This document shows positions 52,801 through 59,500 of a stretch of 64,000 nucleotides of DNA, piece by piece. The DNA is from Acanthochromis polyacanthus (lineage: Eukaryota > Chordata > Actinopteri > Pomacentridae). The translations under genes and the position numbers were made by a program. Below the pieces are notes generated by a model, which saw only the letters and a list, made by a program, of their open reading frames with translations, had not been told where the DNA came from and ran no database searches. The stretch spans positions 33,057,639 through 33,121,638 of the forward strand of contig NC_067116.1 in NCBI RefSeq assembly GCF_021347895.1, given 5' to 3'. Each line of letters opens with the position of its first letter. The first letter of the stretch is position 1.

Positions 52801-55800
52801 CTAACTCTGCTTCTCGATGAAAACACCAACAAAGCACCACGGCTTTTTTTTGGACAACATTTGTGACTCTCTAGCCATCTGAATAGTCATTACGGTAGAA
52901 CTCAATGTGTTTATGTGGAACTCTATGTGGTTTTGTGTCTCAGTTAATGCAGACCTGAAGTCAAACTCGGTTTACCCTGAACTGATCAGTCAGTCCTGGC
53001 ATAGAACCTTTGAGGAAACCATATTCACATCAACATCAAAATGGATCCAGAATCTCCGGTCCTAAACTGCACATCTCAGGATTGTGAGGAACTGCACCCA
53101 GAGCAAAGCCACACAGCAACAAAGACAACATGTGCACTCCACACAGAGCAGCTCCAGATAGCCAGCTACTGAACTCTCAATCTTCACGTAGCTTCATTAG
53201 TTTTACCTCTTATTGTCGGCAGCAGGCAGGGGTGGGCTGGGTGGCGTCTTCCAGCGGACCTTGTACTTCTCCTCCATCATGCTGTGGCTCAGAGAGATGA
53301 GATAGCGCTCCAGGATGACCAGGCGCTGGCGCAGACGTTGGGCAGACAGGGTGCTTTTGGCCATCTGAGCCGAGAGCTTCTGCTGGTCGTCAACCAGGAC
53401 CATGAGACAGTCCTTCAACTCGGTCTCATCTACGCACACAAGGAAAGGGTGATCAAATAGAAATGTGCATCATGCAAAAATAACATGTTATGTATCCGCC
53501 TTAATTACTTATCAGAGAAAAATAAGCTTTGTTAAAGTTTCTTTGGGGTACAGCAATCTGTTAAAGTGACAGCATCCTGTTATTCACATGTAAGTCAGCT
53601 TTACATTAATTTCCTTCAAAGCATCATTCAGTCAGAACCACAGTGATGGGAAAAGCCATAGTACATGTGCACTATCACGTGAGACTGGAAAGCACGTCAA
53701 GTGATGTACAATGCATAACAATGCACTAAAAAACATAAAACTGCTACGTAACAAATGATTCAACTGCAGCTTATAAAGTGTAACTCTGAATAACAGCTCA
53801 ACTGTCTGATCTTAAGAAGAGTGCATGCTGACTGATCATGTCTCCATGTCTGGGATCATTTATTATTATAAGAGATTAATGACATAATGCCATTGTTACA
53901 CACGCAAAAATGCTGCAGCTTTCTTGTTTTGGCGGTGATCATGCGGATCATACTGCTGTCTGATGCTTCAGATATTTAAAATCTCCTGCAAACAGCTCAA
54001 AGCTTCACTTTCATGGCATTTGAGTTTGCAATAGATGTGAAATTGTAGAGCAGCGTGAATGAGAGAGGTGTTTTAGGATTTTGCTTTCTGTGATGTTCTT
54101 GGAGCCATATTGATGCTAAAATGTGGAGCAAGCCTTCCCTAAATCACTTCACGACTTAAAGAATGTCACTTCTGTCTGTCTGCCTGTCCATTAATATGAC
54201 AGCATGTAGTCCAAACTCATGCCATGGTGTAAGTGATATGGATATGTTAGCAGGCCTGACCTATTAAGAAAAGTTACGTGAAGCCAATACATCCAGATGG
54301 AGTGAGATGAAGTGAACACAGTGCATGTTAAATATGTTACATATCTTACACTATGGTTTTTAGTTTGGGCACAAAACCACCATGCTACTTTGTGTGACCC
54401 AAATGAAACCATGTCTCCCATGATAGAAACAAAAAACTACATACAACCAATAAAAGCTAGCATTTGGACTTGTGAAGCACTTCAACACATTTAACAGTTC
54501 AAGACATAAAGTGGATGATACAGGACAAACAAAAACATTCAACAGTGAAACCATTTTTGTCACTCTGAAAACATACTGCTGCGTATTAATCATTTAAGCT
54601 GCTATCTGGTATTAAAAGTTTATTTATAAATTTATATCATACACCAGAGATTTACAGTGCATTATAGGTATGTAAGGTTTGGCATGAAAAAAAAAACACA
54701 TTTATATCAAGTAAATCATTTCACTCACAGTTTAGTGTTTCAAGGAAGGATCCTGTGACAATAAAGCTTATTACCTGTAGGCTTGACTGTTTTTCTTAAA
54801 AAGAAATTAACCCCATTCACAATTTTCCCCACTGGCTTATGACAACAGGATTTTGTTTACATCTGGTTCAAGATAAAAAGCTGTATTGTGTGTCTATACA
54901 GCAGCGCTGCAGGGAAGCCAGGATGGGCCAAAATAGCAGGTCTGAAATCCACTTAAGCTTTATGTAAGCCAGACTGGCCTGAGGTTGTATGAGCCGCACT
55001 ACAGTCAGCTGTGCTCGGCTGTCAGAACAGATATGGATCCCAGTCACACTCTTACTATTTATTTTTACATTAGCCATGGATGAGAAGTATCTTTTACTAA
55101 AGAAATATCAAAATCGGAGGGGTTCTAATTACACCTTTGTGAAATATCTAACATGGTGAAGAGATGAAACCCACATTCACTTCTTGGAATCACAGCAAAG
55201 CTGTCATTTGATGCGTTGCCATCCTGATTTTGAACACAATAGCTGAGGTCTGAGTTGTAGCTATTGGGACCGACATGTTCCAGATATCTGAACACACAAT
55301 GGAAAAGCAGGAAGTATGGAGTTTGAACTTTAAGCATCAATGACAGAGCTCTCGTCCATGTAGCGATCCAGTTACACTCACTGTACAATCAGACCCGTGC
55401 GATTTCCTGGTTCAGTCAATATTAAAGAGAGAAGCAGCCAAGTAGCTACAAGCAAAACCTACATTCACTGGGCATGTCAACCAGGCCCCCCCATCCCCCT
55501 CAACTAACGCTTATCTCCCACCTCCATGACACTGTCCCCACCCAGTCCCACCAGTAAACACAACATGGGTGAGGGAAGCTGCCCCGCTCTCAACCACATC
55601 GTAATGCCTACCAAGATTACACTCTGTGGGGTAAAAATAGCTGCTCAGACCTGCAGACTGCAAGTTGTCATTTCAGAGTTTCCACACCTCACGTGCCAGC
55701 AAAACATGTACACACCAGCAGCGACCGACAGACGTGAAAGCGATAAACAGAGAGGCCGGCCATGTGTCGAAATGGTCAGTATAATTGTATCTAGTCGACA

Positions 55801-57992
55801 TTTAGGTGTTGTGAAACCATCTGGTGTCAGCATGGTATTAATTACCCTACTTGGAAACAGAAAGTTGCAAAATGACAAGAGTCACAGAAGGAGGACAGGG
55901 CAACATGGTAGCAGGCAGCAGTAGGAGATACCACAGCGCCCCAAACTTTAACCTCGTTCAGGCAGCGTTCTCACCTGGCTGCCGGCCCCAGTCCCAGGTC
56001 TCAATGATGGAGTGATGCACGGATGTTGACGTCTCCTCCTCCTCTTTCTTTTCTTTGTCATTGGGCTCATCCTTCTTCTGGGTTCCAAAACAATCAGTGC
56101 AATCTTCTGAAAGAGTCAAAAGAAATGATGACATTAACCTTCGTTGACTGCAGCAAGGTTAAACACAGCACCCCCGCCCCCGTCTCAAGTATCATCCTTA
56201 GACAGAGAGCAAAAATGTTGCAGGTTATCATGACCAGATGGCAGCTATGTGTAAATCTGTCAGAAGCACTGGGGGGGTAAACGAGTACTTAATGTCACAG
56301 AAGCATACCTGGGTGAGCAGATTCTTCTCCGTTGAATGCTATCTCCTCATCTTTCACCATTTCATTCCACATCTCGCTTAGTCCCTCTGGAGAGAATGCC
56401 CGCTACAAAAAGTAAACGGTGAAAAAACAATATTCATCACTGATTATATTATTAAAAAATCCACTTCATCAGATGAACATTTCAATGTTTCTATCACATT
56501 ATGAAAGCGTTCCAACATAATAGCAGCTAAAATAGATCCAATGTGACCAGCTATGACTCCATTAAATAATCGACTGTGTGTGATATTTGCTTGTACTTCA
56601 TTCCTCTTTAAAGGAGCCAACATTTGGAGCATATGCAAATTCCTTCATCAGTTTGACACATTGATGAAAATCTCTTGTGCAGTCTTCATAACTCAGTACA
56701 AAAATAGCTGTTTTATCTCTGAGTTTCAATGGATTCCAGAATAAATCTGCTGAAAAAAAAATCTGTGTGTCATCTGCTTAGTGGTGCACCCTTCATGCAT
56801 GAATTTGCTCCACAAAGAAATTCTCGTCAGTTGAAAACCAACACTTGCTTTCAAGGATCCGAGATCTCAAATGTCAAAAACATGTTAGCTCACACATGAC
56901 TCCGACCAGACGCACTACACTAAAGTTGTGCATCCTCCAGCACTGGAGACAGCTGTGACGATGGAAAAACATGACACTGTTCTCCGATTTAAGTCCTCAT
57001 TTGATGCTGCAAACTCATTTTCAAGGCCAGACTGAGTCCAGACAGTATGCAATTTGTGGAGGCGAGAGCAGACAACTCACTGCAATCTATTTTCTAGGTA
57101 TGAGAATGTCTACCAGTCTTCACTAGATTCATCCTGTATGAGTAGAAGAACTCATAATTACTACCAACATGACTGTTTTTCACAACAAAGACCTTTTCAA
57201 GAAATAACTTGTCCACTGGCTGACCGTATTATTATAGATTGTACGTCTTTTCCCATTTCAGGAAAAACAATAATCATGCCTGCAATCAGCCTACCAGCCA
57301 GCAGGTGCAGATATGCCTTATGTGATGAGGTTTGAGAGGTGTATCCACGACACTCAATTCTCTGTTTGATGGAGAACAGCTTCAAAATGTAGAATTTGGG
57401 ATGTATATGGTAAGGAGTTCAGGCTAGATGACAGATGTGGCAAGTGTAACATGTATGTTATCCGTTTTTGACATCAGAGCAAAAATCTTTCAAAAAAAAA
57501 AAGACCATGTGTCATCAGTGACATCAAATTTTTGAAATAAACTAAGCAACGTGCCATGTTTACAGAGGAGGTATAGGAATGCATTTATTAATTGAAGAGC
57601 TTCAGACAAACATCATCTTGGTGCACCTTGTTATATCATCAGTACTGCTGTTTAGTCATTGAGTATTGAAGGTCATTAAACATCAGACACTGTCAACCTG
57701 GTGACTCAGATAGTAACCATAACATTTAACATTTTCTCAGCTCAGACAGGAAAATGTAACCTGACAACTTACGCAAAGATCAGAAATATTGTCAAATTTT
57801 GGAGATTTTCACCTCTCAACCCTTTCATGTGACTAAACCCACAAAACAACAACCTGTCCTCTTAATGCAAAAAAAGCAGCATTTTTAATATTGAAGTGTC
57901 CTTTCTGGATGCATACATACCTGCAAGTCTATCTTCAGCCATTTGTCATGAAATCTCAGCTGAGCATCGAGGGTAAAAGATGGAGAAGGCAT
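3033..57992 (-). CDS. herc2: HERC2, giant HECT-type E3 ubiquitin-protein ligase (complete coding span, 90 coding exons)
   Basis: HERC2 is a very large E3 ubiquitin ligase that accepts ubiquitin from an E2 on a HECT-domain cysteine. Vertebrate HERC2 acts in DNA double-strand-break signalling (with RNF8), XPA and BRCA1 turnover, centrosome function and as a partner of UBE3A and NEURL4. I traced 90 coding exons by homology and GT-AG boundaries (one GC-AG). All phases join, and the sum is 14,508 nt, giving 4,835 residues plus stop, against 4,834 in human. The start codon (57992-57990) opens [11 protein letters not shown], has A at -3, and matches the vertebrate N-terminus. The stop is at 3035-3033, after the conserved tail [10 protein letters not shown]. 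Exon coordinates are in the domain entries below. The gene fits in about 55 kb here, against more than 200 kb in human. No frameshift or in-frame stop was found, so it looks functional. Confidence 0.97.
3954..3984. repeat. (AAAT)n short tandem repeat
   Basis: A short run of AAAT units in the last herc2 intron. Confidence 0.8.
4585..4887 (+). pseudogene. RecQ-like helicase N-terminal exon fragment, antisense in the last herc2 intron
   Basis: An ATG at 4585 opens a 100-residue frame. It contains [19 protein letters not shown] followed by [19 protein letters not shown], i.e. a RecQ motif 0 (QRE) and a Walker A (PTGFGKS). Similarity stops after LVVK, the rest of the frame is unrelated, and no motifs II-VI follow. 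The 250 nt upstream look like an original 5' region (4330-4584). Similar helicase fragments are multicopy in fish genomes (recalled), so this is probably a truncated, transposable-element-associated copy rather than a gene. Confidence 0.65.
5119..5203. mobile_element. 77-bp piggyBac-like MITE flanked by TTAA
   Basis: TTAA at 5119-5122 and 5200-5203 flank a 77-bp insert (5123-5199). It begins CCCTTTGATG and ends CATCACAGGG, inverted repeats matching 9 of 10. The TTAA duplication plus CCC/GGG ends are the piggyBac hallmark. It has no coding capacity. Confidence 0.55.
5398..5718 (+). repeat. Teleost SINE/LINE-tail repeat ending in (GGAT)n
   Basis: The core GCATGGAGTTTGCATGTTCT, followed by CCCAAAGTTCAAAAACATGC, CTAAATTG and GTAACCCTGTGATAGACTGG, and ending in GGATGGATGGATG, is a very widespread teleost repeat (recognised from memory). 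It probably derives from the 3' part of a non-LTR retrotransposon. It lies in the last herc2 intron, in antisense orientation. Confidence 0.7.
7445..7795. repeat. Decayed teleost DNA-repeat fragment
   Basis: Phrases such as GGTGTTTGGCCACTATG, ACTCTACTGAAAGGATGA, CCCTCATTTGGTGTTCTG and CACTCCCATCAGGATAGAA match, from memory, an interspersed repeat found across fishes. It overlaps an 83-codon open frame that has no protein-like features. The exact family is not established. Confidence 0.5.
7800..8135 (-). mobile_element. tRNA-derived SINE in herc2 intron 86 (my numbering)
   Basis: Read on the minus strand, the element starts with a tRNA-like head. The A box is within TGGTAGAGCAGG (8111-8133 region) and the B box GGTTCGATTCC is at 8089-8079. 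A tRNA-unrelated body follows, and it ends in AAAGCGCTATATAAATC, a LINE-like tail. It is transcribed in the same direction as herc2. Clear target duplications were not found. Confidence 0.75.
10420..10560. repeat. Teleost interspersed repeat (ACTGTTCAAAAGTTTTGGGT family)
   Basis: The segment begins TACTGTTCAAAAGTTTTGGG and contains CCAATGGTGTTGAAAG, GATTAGAAAACC and GTGTGAGTTTTCATGGAAAA. It matches from memory a non-autonomous element very common in fish. It is truncated. Confidence 0.55.
10590..10790 (+). repeat. LINE 3'-tail-like repeat
   Basis: The phrases GCACTTCTGGTAAGATGCTA, CTGTGCAATGACAATTATGG and AATCTAATCTAATC resemble the 3' terminal segment of a fish non-LTR retrotransposon family, which typically ends in short AATCT-type repeats. 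No reading frame remains. Confidence 0.5.
12202..16073 (-). CDS. herc2: herc2 exons 75-81: third RCC1-like propeller (RLD3), residues 3902-4331
   Basis: Coding exons: 15759-16073, 15430-15644, 15113-15290, 14864-15025, 12791-12882, 12571-12710, 12202-12389. Blades read [111 protein letters not shown] and [19 protein letters not shown]. Exon 75 also carries the lead-in [20 protein letters not shown]. The propeller is followed directly by the HECT region. The 2.0-kb intron at 12883-14863 splits blades 5 and 6. Confidence 0.95.
12883..14863. other. herc2 intron between exons 78 and 79, 2.0 kb
   Basis: AT-rich intronic DNA. Phrases near 13050 (GGTGCAATGTGCAGG) and 14660 (ATATTGTGCCTTTAACCCC) hint at decayed fish repeats, but I could not define an element. 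No coding or RNA feature is seen. Confidence 0.4.
16174..20328 (-). CDS. herc2: herc2 exons 64-74: linker between propellers 2 and 3, residues about 3352-3901
   Basis: Coding exons: 20157-20328, 19657-19843, 18910-19053, 18631-18822, 18386-18539, 18155-18262, 17930-18061, 17594-17752, 17315-17433, 16442-16567, 16174-16329. Conserved blocks are [140 protein letters not shown] and [20 protein letters not shown]. The middle segment around the exon 69-71 sequence resembles a jelly-roll, which I infer only from its length and content. Exons 65 and 66 are Ser/Pro-rich and less conserved. Confidence 0.93.
16568..17314. other. herc2 intron between exons 72 and 73
   Basis: AT-rich intronic DNA, nothing recognised. 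The 112-codon open frame on the plus strand has no protein-like composition. Confidence 0.4.
20329..21403. other. herc2 intron between exons 63 and 64
   Basis: AT-rich DNA with no recognised repeat, RNA or coding feature. Confidence 0.4.
21404..25111 (-). CDS. herc2: herc2 exons 56-63: second RCC1-like propeller (RLD2), residues about 2941-3351
   Basis: Coding exons: 25000-25111, 23954-24035, 23640-23874, 23154-23331, 22734-22815, 22290-22461, 22063-22207, 21404-21629. RCC1 blades read [104 protein letters not shown] and [16 protein letters not shown]. Exon 58 ends with AT before a GTATGT donor, so the junction codon ATG restores [19 protein letters not shown]2 of HERC2 is used in several protein interactions. 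Confidence 0.95.
24036..24999. other. herc2 intron between exons 56 and 57
   Basis: About 0.96 kb of AT-rich intronic DNA, nothing recognised. Confidence 0.4.
25458..26407 (-). CDS. herc2: herc2 exons 52-55: DOC/APC10 domain, residues about 2753-2940
   Basis: Coding exons: 26217-26407, 26002-26107, 25735-25826, 25458-25633. They encode the jelly-roll DOC domain also found in APC10, with [80 protein letters not shown] and [20 protein letters not shown]. Exon 52 is ended at the GTGGGA donor directly after SQGK because that gives the conserved QGKHWIRLE junction. An acidic tail, [10 protein letters not shown], leads into propeller 2. Confidence 0.94.
26496..26635 (-). CDS. herc2: herc2 exon 51: ZZ-type zinc finger, residues about 2706-2752
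   Basis: One 140-nt exon carries the whole ZZ finger. Ligands visible in order are CDGC, then FKCRNC, then FDFCENC, then the KHNTRH histidines. That is the two-zinc cross-brace pattern of ZZ domains. The HERC2 ZZ finger is known to bind SUMO and histone H3-like N-terminal tails. All expected cysteines and histidines are present. Confidence 0.95.
26722..30551 (-). CDS. herc2: herc2 exons 47-50: CPH domain and mind-bomb-like barrel, residues about 2539-2706
   Basis: Coding exons: 30453-30551, 30200-30368, 26965-27090, 26722-26830. Exons 47 and 48 encode the CPH domain (conserved in CUL7, PARC and HERC2), read as [20 protein letters not shown] and [15 protein letters not shown]. In CUL7 and PARC this domain binds the p53 tetramerisation region, and HERC2 CPH is reported to do likewise. 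Exons 49 and 50 encode [40 protein letters not shown] and [20 protein letters not shown], a mind-bomb-like repeat leading into the ZZ finger. The 3.1-kb intron between exons 48 and 49 contains the 1.94-kb transposon described below. Confidence 0.93.
27165..27230. repeat. Fragment of a fish hAT-like MITE family (ATTAGTCGATTAA-type)
   Basis: The segment contains CATTAGTCTATTGACTATTT and CATCAATTAGTCGATTAAC, the terminal text of a very common fish non-autonomous element. Other copies in this window are at 42105-42200, 58170-58560 and 61960-62300. Family placement is from memory. Confidence 0.5.
27838..29775. mobile_element. 1.94-kb DNA transposon with terminal inverted repeats, in herc2 intron 48
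   Basis: The 26-nt left end (27838-27863) is the inverted copy of 29750-29775 with 24 of 26 matches; ends read AGTCATTCCAT inward. Weaker inverted similarity continues for about 30-35 nt more, including GTTGCA...CTC.GATC and a T-tract on each side. Both outer flanks carry CATGTG (27832-27837 and 29776-29781), a 6-bp target-site duplication. The inside is AT-rich, with one coding remnant at 28688-28972. A 6-bp duplication is unlike Tc1 (TA), piggyBac (TTAA) or hAT (8 bp). I cannot name the superfamily. Confidence 0.85.
28685..28972 (+). pseudogene. Terminal exon or remnant of an unidentified transposon-borne protein
   Basis: An open frame of about 95 codons runs to a TAG at 28970-28972, with no ATG at its start (a stop lies at 28682-28684). 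Its most protein-like part reads [20 protein letters not shown] then [15 protein letters not shown] and [12 protein letters not shown]. The pattern of W, P, C and G residues, and higher G+C than its AT-rich surroundings, argue that it was once coding. It is probably a last exon of the gene carried by the surrounding element. I recall similar C-terminal text in uncharacterised fish proteins but cannot assign a function. Confidence 0.5.
30693..34861 (-). CDS. herc2: herc2 exons 37-46: central region with UBA-like segment, residues about 1944-2538
   Basis: Coding exons: 34679-34861, 34401-34585, 33964-34111 (long form 33940-34111), 33683-33879, 33331-33561, 33097-33235, 32685-32831, 31822-31964, 30942-31209, 30693-30835. 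Readable blocks include [77 protein letters not shown] (a small barrel, exon 41), [20 protein letters not shown] and, in exon 45, [20 protein letters not shown], a UBA-like ubiquitin-binding helix bundle. Exon 46 is strongly acidic ([15 protein letters not shown]). Exon 39 has two in-frame donors 24 nt apart; the short form matches mammalian HERC2. Confidence 0.93.
31305..31805 (+). mobile_element. LINE fragment: end of ORF2 plus 3' tail, in herc2 intron 44
   Basis: The plus strand reads [20 protein letters not shown] (about 31314-31373), a decayed segment, then [16 protein letters not shown] (about 31446-31493). This is the C-terminal signature of reverse transcriptases of fish L2/Rex1-like LINEs. 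A non-coding tail follows, ending near AGAAATAAACCTGATCTGAT. Stops and frameshifts show that it is dead. It ends 20 nt before exon 44 of herc2, in the antisense orientation. Confidence 0.7.
34862..34880. repeat. Poly(A/T) tract next to herc2 exon 37
   Basis: A run of about 16 A residues on the plus strand directly at the acceptor side of exon 37. On the minus strand it forms a long T-rich polypyrimidine tract. Confidence 0.8.
34968..35160 (-). CDS. herc2: herc2 exon 36: MIB/HERC2 domain, residues about 1880-1943
   Basis: The exon encodes [20 protein letters not shown] and [11 protein letters not shown], the core of the MIB/HERC2 domain that HERC2 shares with mind bomb E3 ligases. The domain's first strand ([19 protein letters not shown]) is at the end of the preceding exon. 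It is a small SH3-like beta-barrel used for protein binding. An acidic run, [11 protein letters not shown], follows. Confidence 0.93.
35254..39261 (-). CDS. herc2: herc2 exons 24-35: helical linker, residues about 1244-1879
   Basis: Coding exons: 39158-39261, 38914-39064, 38590-38804, 38355-38487, 37991-38118, 37634-37829, 37410-37543, 36862-37038, 36644-36780, 36317-36468, 35557-35748, 35254-35441. No named domain covers most of this segment. Conserved vertebrate blocks include [110 protein letters not shown] and [14 protein letters not shown]. Exon 30 is the variable acidic stretch after RDRRKKRVPKK, a likely nuclear-localisation-like basic patch (inference). Exon 25 ends with a GTGGGT donor chosen because it restores the conserved ECAKWLQ junction. 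Confidence 0.93.
35880..36275. repeat. Teleost interspersed repeat in herc2 intron 33
   Basis: The end of the segment, CCAAGTTTGAAG..., CTCATGTTCAGGAGATATCA, CATTCTTGAGAG and GGACCGGCATGGAGGCATCC, matches from memory a repeat widespread in fish (aagtttgaag ... gagatatc ... gagaatg ... ggacgg). The central part is AT-rich and decayed. Confidence 0.5.
39739..39915 (-). CDS. herc2: herc2 exon 23: cytochrome-b5-like domain, residues about 1185-1243
   Basis: This single 177-nt exon encodes [20 protein letters not shown] followed by [10 protein letters not shown], the cytochrome-b5-like fold of HERC2. The family's haem-binding HPGG motif is absent, as in other HERC2 proteins, so haem binding is not expected; in HERC2 this domain is thought to mediate protein contacts. 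The minus-strand acceptor falls at 39916-39917. The neighbouring in-frame GTG at the end of the intron (decoded as a start in a naive reading) is not a translation start. Confidence 0.92.
40026..43388 (-). CDS. herc2: herc2 exons 16-22: linker after RLD1, residues 765-1184
   Basis: Coding exons: 43188-43388, 41853-42081, 41594-41718, 40828-41006, 40553-40737, 40310-40465, 40026-40211. This is a long alpha-helical linker between RLD1 and the cytochrome-b5-like domain. Conserved stretches include [57 protein letters not shown], a charged segment [38 protein letters not shown] and [14 protein letters not shown]. Exon 17 uses a non-canonical GC donor: the coding sequence ends at 41853 and the next two bases on the minus strand are GC. 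All other boundaries here are GT-AG. Confidence 0.94.
42082..43187. other. herc2 intron between exons 16 and 17
   Basis: Apart from the MITE fragment at its edge, this 1.1-kb intron is AT-rich and holds nothing I recognise. It is the intron upstream of the exon with the GC donor. Confidence 0.4.
42105..42200. repeat. Fragment of a fish hAT-like MITE family
   Basis: ATTATTGATTAATCCGGTAA, TTAATCAATTG and TAAAATTTCAGAAAACC are internal phrases of the same repeat family as 58170-58560. Confidence 0.45.
43470..45947 (-). CDS. herc2: herc2 exons 10-15: first RCC1-like propeller (RLD1), residues 406-764
   Basis: Coding exons: 45741-45947, 45473-45624, 44305-44462, 44095-44208, 43751-44002, 43470-43663. 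They encode the first seven-bladed RCC1-like beta-propeller. Repeat signatures are easy to read: [72 protein letters not shown] and [15 protein letters not shown], each followed by a CGS-type strand such as [13 protein letters not shown] or [15 protein letters not shown]. RLDs are protein-interaction platforms. The last blade closes at [10 protein letters not shown] in exon 16. Exon 13 ends in a tandem donor (see findings). The acceptor of exon 14 is at 44003, giving GQVWSWG across the junction. Confidence 0.95.
44463..45472. other. herc2 intron between exons 11 and 12
   Basis: One kilobase of AT-rich intron, nothing recognised. Confidence 0.4.
46180..46360 (+). repeat. Possible LINE 3'-tail remnant
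   Basis: The run ending GCACATACCGTACAAGCATG, TGACAAATAAAACG resembles fish retrotransposon tails of the ...CATGTGACAAATAAA type. The overlapping 106-codon open frame has no recognisable domain. The rest of the intron (45948-47415) shows nothing else. Confidence 0.35.
47416..57992 (-). CDS. herc2: herc2 exons 1-9: N-terminal region, residues 1-405
   Basis: Coding exons in transcript order: 57921-57992 (coding part), 56309-56402, 55975-56106, 53207-53429, 51511-51611, 49174-49315, 48090-48194, 47805-47976, 47416-47589. The region is mostly helical and has no named catalytic domain. Recognisable stretches are [11 protein letters not shown] (exon 2), an acidic KEKKEEEET run (exon 3), [15 protein letters not shown] (exon 4), [18 protein letters not shown] (exon 5), [18 protein letters not shown] (exon 6) and [17 protein letters not shown] (exon 9). 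These align along the whole human N-terminus. Exon 7 joins exon 6 as FLSDVHG, a few residues shorter than the mammalian sequence I recall. The introns are the longest in the gene (up to 2.5 kb). Confidence 0.93.
48490..48830. repeat. Teleost interspersed repeat (TTTATTGTCAT ... TTCAGGAGTCTGATGG)
   Basis: It begins ATGGCTTTATTGTCATCAAA and ends GTTCAGGAGTCTGATGG, with A-rich middle text. The copy at 61205-61670 has the same architecture (TTCTTTATTGTCATAT ... TTCAACAGCCTGACAGC). Family name not established. Confidence 0.5.
49791..49827. repeat. (GT)n microsatellite
   Basis: About 17-18 GT units in the intron between herc2 exons 5 and 6. Confidence 0.95.
49828..51510. other. Remainder of herc2 intron 5
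   Basis: AT-rich intronic DNA with no recognised gene, RNA or repeat family. Confidence 0.4.
51612..53206. other. herc2 intron between exons 4 and 5
   Basis: About 1.6 kb, nothing recognised beyond short A-runs (51951-51975). Confidence 0.4.
53430..55974. other. herc2 intron between exons 3 and 4, 2.5 kb (longest after intron 48)
   Basis: No repeat family, RNA gene or coding remnant is recognised. The 132-codon plus-strand open frame at 55526-55924 has no domain or compositional sign of coding. Confidence 0.4.
56403..57920. other. herc2 intron between coding exons 1 and 2
   Basis: 1.5 kb of AT-rich DNA, nothing recognised. Confidence 0.4.
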
Positions 57993-58029
57993 CTTCCCCT
58001 CTCCTCTCCTGGCTGCAAGTGCAGCCAAC
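57993..58029 (-). other. herc2: herc2 5' UTR part of the start-codon exon
   Basis: These 37 nt run from an acceptor (minus-strand AG at 58031-58030) to the start codon. They carry no upstream ATG. The A at -3 gives a reasonable initiation context. Confidence 0.65.
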
Positions 58030-58169
58030 CTAGAAGACACACAACAAAATGATGTACTTTAGTATAAGACAAATTTACAAGGTCAAAAATAACGATGATA
58101 TCCAGGGTGTATTCAGAAAGCTTGTCCTTTCAGGGTGCACATCAGCATGCTCCTTTCCAGGCTTGTTTC

Positions 58170-58560
58170 CAGTGGACTTGAAACACTTAATCAACTGATG
58201 AATTAGTTGTCAATTATTAAATTAATCACCAACTACTTCGACGATCGATTTATTGGTTGTAATATTTTAAAAGGTAATTTTTAAAATACATTTTAAAAAA
58301 TAAAATCTAAATTTTCCAATTCCAGCTTCTTCTTTTTTTTTTAAATGCAATTACTTCCTCCTTTCTGTACTCCTTCATGCCAGTACACTAAAAAATTCTA
58401 AGTTGTGGATAAAACAAAATGTTTGAGGACATTATCTTGGGCTTTGGGAACACTGCTAGACACTATCTAATATTTTAAAGACCAAACAAGTATTCACTTC
58501 ATCGAGGCATTAGTCTACCCATTGAAAACAATGTAAATGAAAATTAGTTGCAGCCCTCGT
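58170..58560 (-). mobile_element. hAT-like non-autonomous element (MITE) in the first herc2 intron
   Basis: On the minus strand it begins GAGGGCTGCAACTAATTTTC, the typical terminal text of a very common fish hAT-type MITE. It ends in alternating ATTAATCGACTAATT-like text (58200-58250 on the plus strand). The middle retains the AAATGTTTGAGGACATTATC and GGGCTTTGGGAACACT phrases of the family. Recognition is from memory. Confidence 0.6.
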
Positions 58561-59434
58561 TTCCAGCTTCCAATAAACTTAAACTGAAGGTTCATATCTT
58601 TGTGTCGTAAGATGAAAACTTGAATTACAAACAAAACCTTGAACTGGTGAAGACACACAGTCAGGGAAAATCGGCATAACTGGTATTTTCACACAAATGT
58701 AAACAAGAGTTAAGTCCAGAAGCAATGTACATAACGTAGCATTGAATCACTCAAATTCACTGACAGATATTTTAATAATTAATTTACATTAGACAGCAAT
58801 TAGATTAACTTTTGCATCTACAACAAAATTGTGTTATTTTTGTCCTGACTGTTCAACAGGGATGTTAGAGATAACTTTACATAAAGTGCTTTACCCTTTG
58901 CTGGGTCAATTATGTCAGTTACATACATGAGTGTAGTTGTAACTTAACCAAAAACCACTGTTACCTGTGCCTTAGATTACCTTACCTTATGCAGATAACG
59001 ATATGACTTAAGGCCAAAGACGTGCAGATACAACATTAAATGAAACGTTGAGAGAAAATGTGAATATCGTAGCATCGGCAGCTAGCAAAGGCACTGCTAT
59101 CCGTAAAACCGAGATTTGAGCCTTGCTAAAATGTGACAATAGATACTAGTGCAGAGGGTAATAACGTACACTGACACAGCATAATTAAAGCAACACCTAA
59201 TGCTGAGTAACATTCACATTAGCTTGGTGGCTAACTACGGCTACTTACATAGCTTGCTAACCAGCTAACACAACCACAGCGTAGGCTAGCCAGAGCTAAA
59301 CTGGCTCTCATCCTCCAGGCAACGGTGAATGAGCTCCTGTGACATGACACCGAAACGAAAGAGATGCAGCGTTTCGGCGAGTTCGGCAACACATCGTGAA
59401 ACAGGCTAATTCTAAGAATAAATTTCTAAATTAC

Positions 59435-59500
59435 CTGCAGTGTCTTCTCAGGTTATTCTCGTCCCCTCAGCTGCTCTGCTGCATTAACAAGACGTTCATA
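59435..59500 (-). other. herc2: Probable non-coding first exon of herc2 (5' end approximate)
   Basis: On the minus strand a CTGCAG followed by a GTAATT donor ends at 59435. The sequence upstream of it is unique and GC-richer, and lies next to the nipa1 start. I infer that this is the untranslated first exon spliced to 58029 across a 1.4-kb intron. The transcription start is not determined; 59500 is a rough limit. Confidence 0.45.

Noticed and set aside
55526..55924. 132-codon open frame in herc2 intron 3
   Set aside because: Longest intronic frame without homology; composition is not protein-like and nothing supports splicing or expression.
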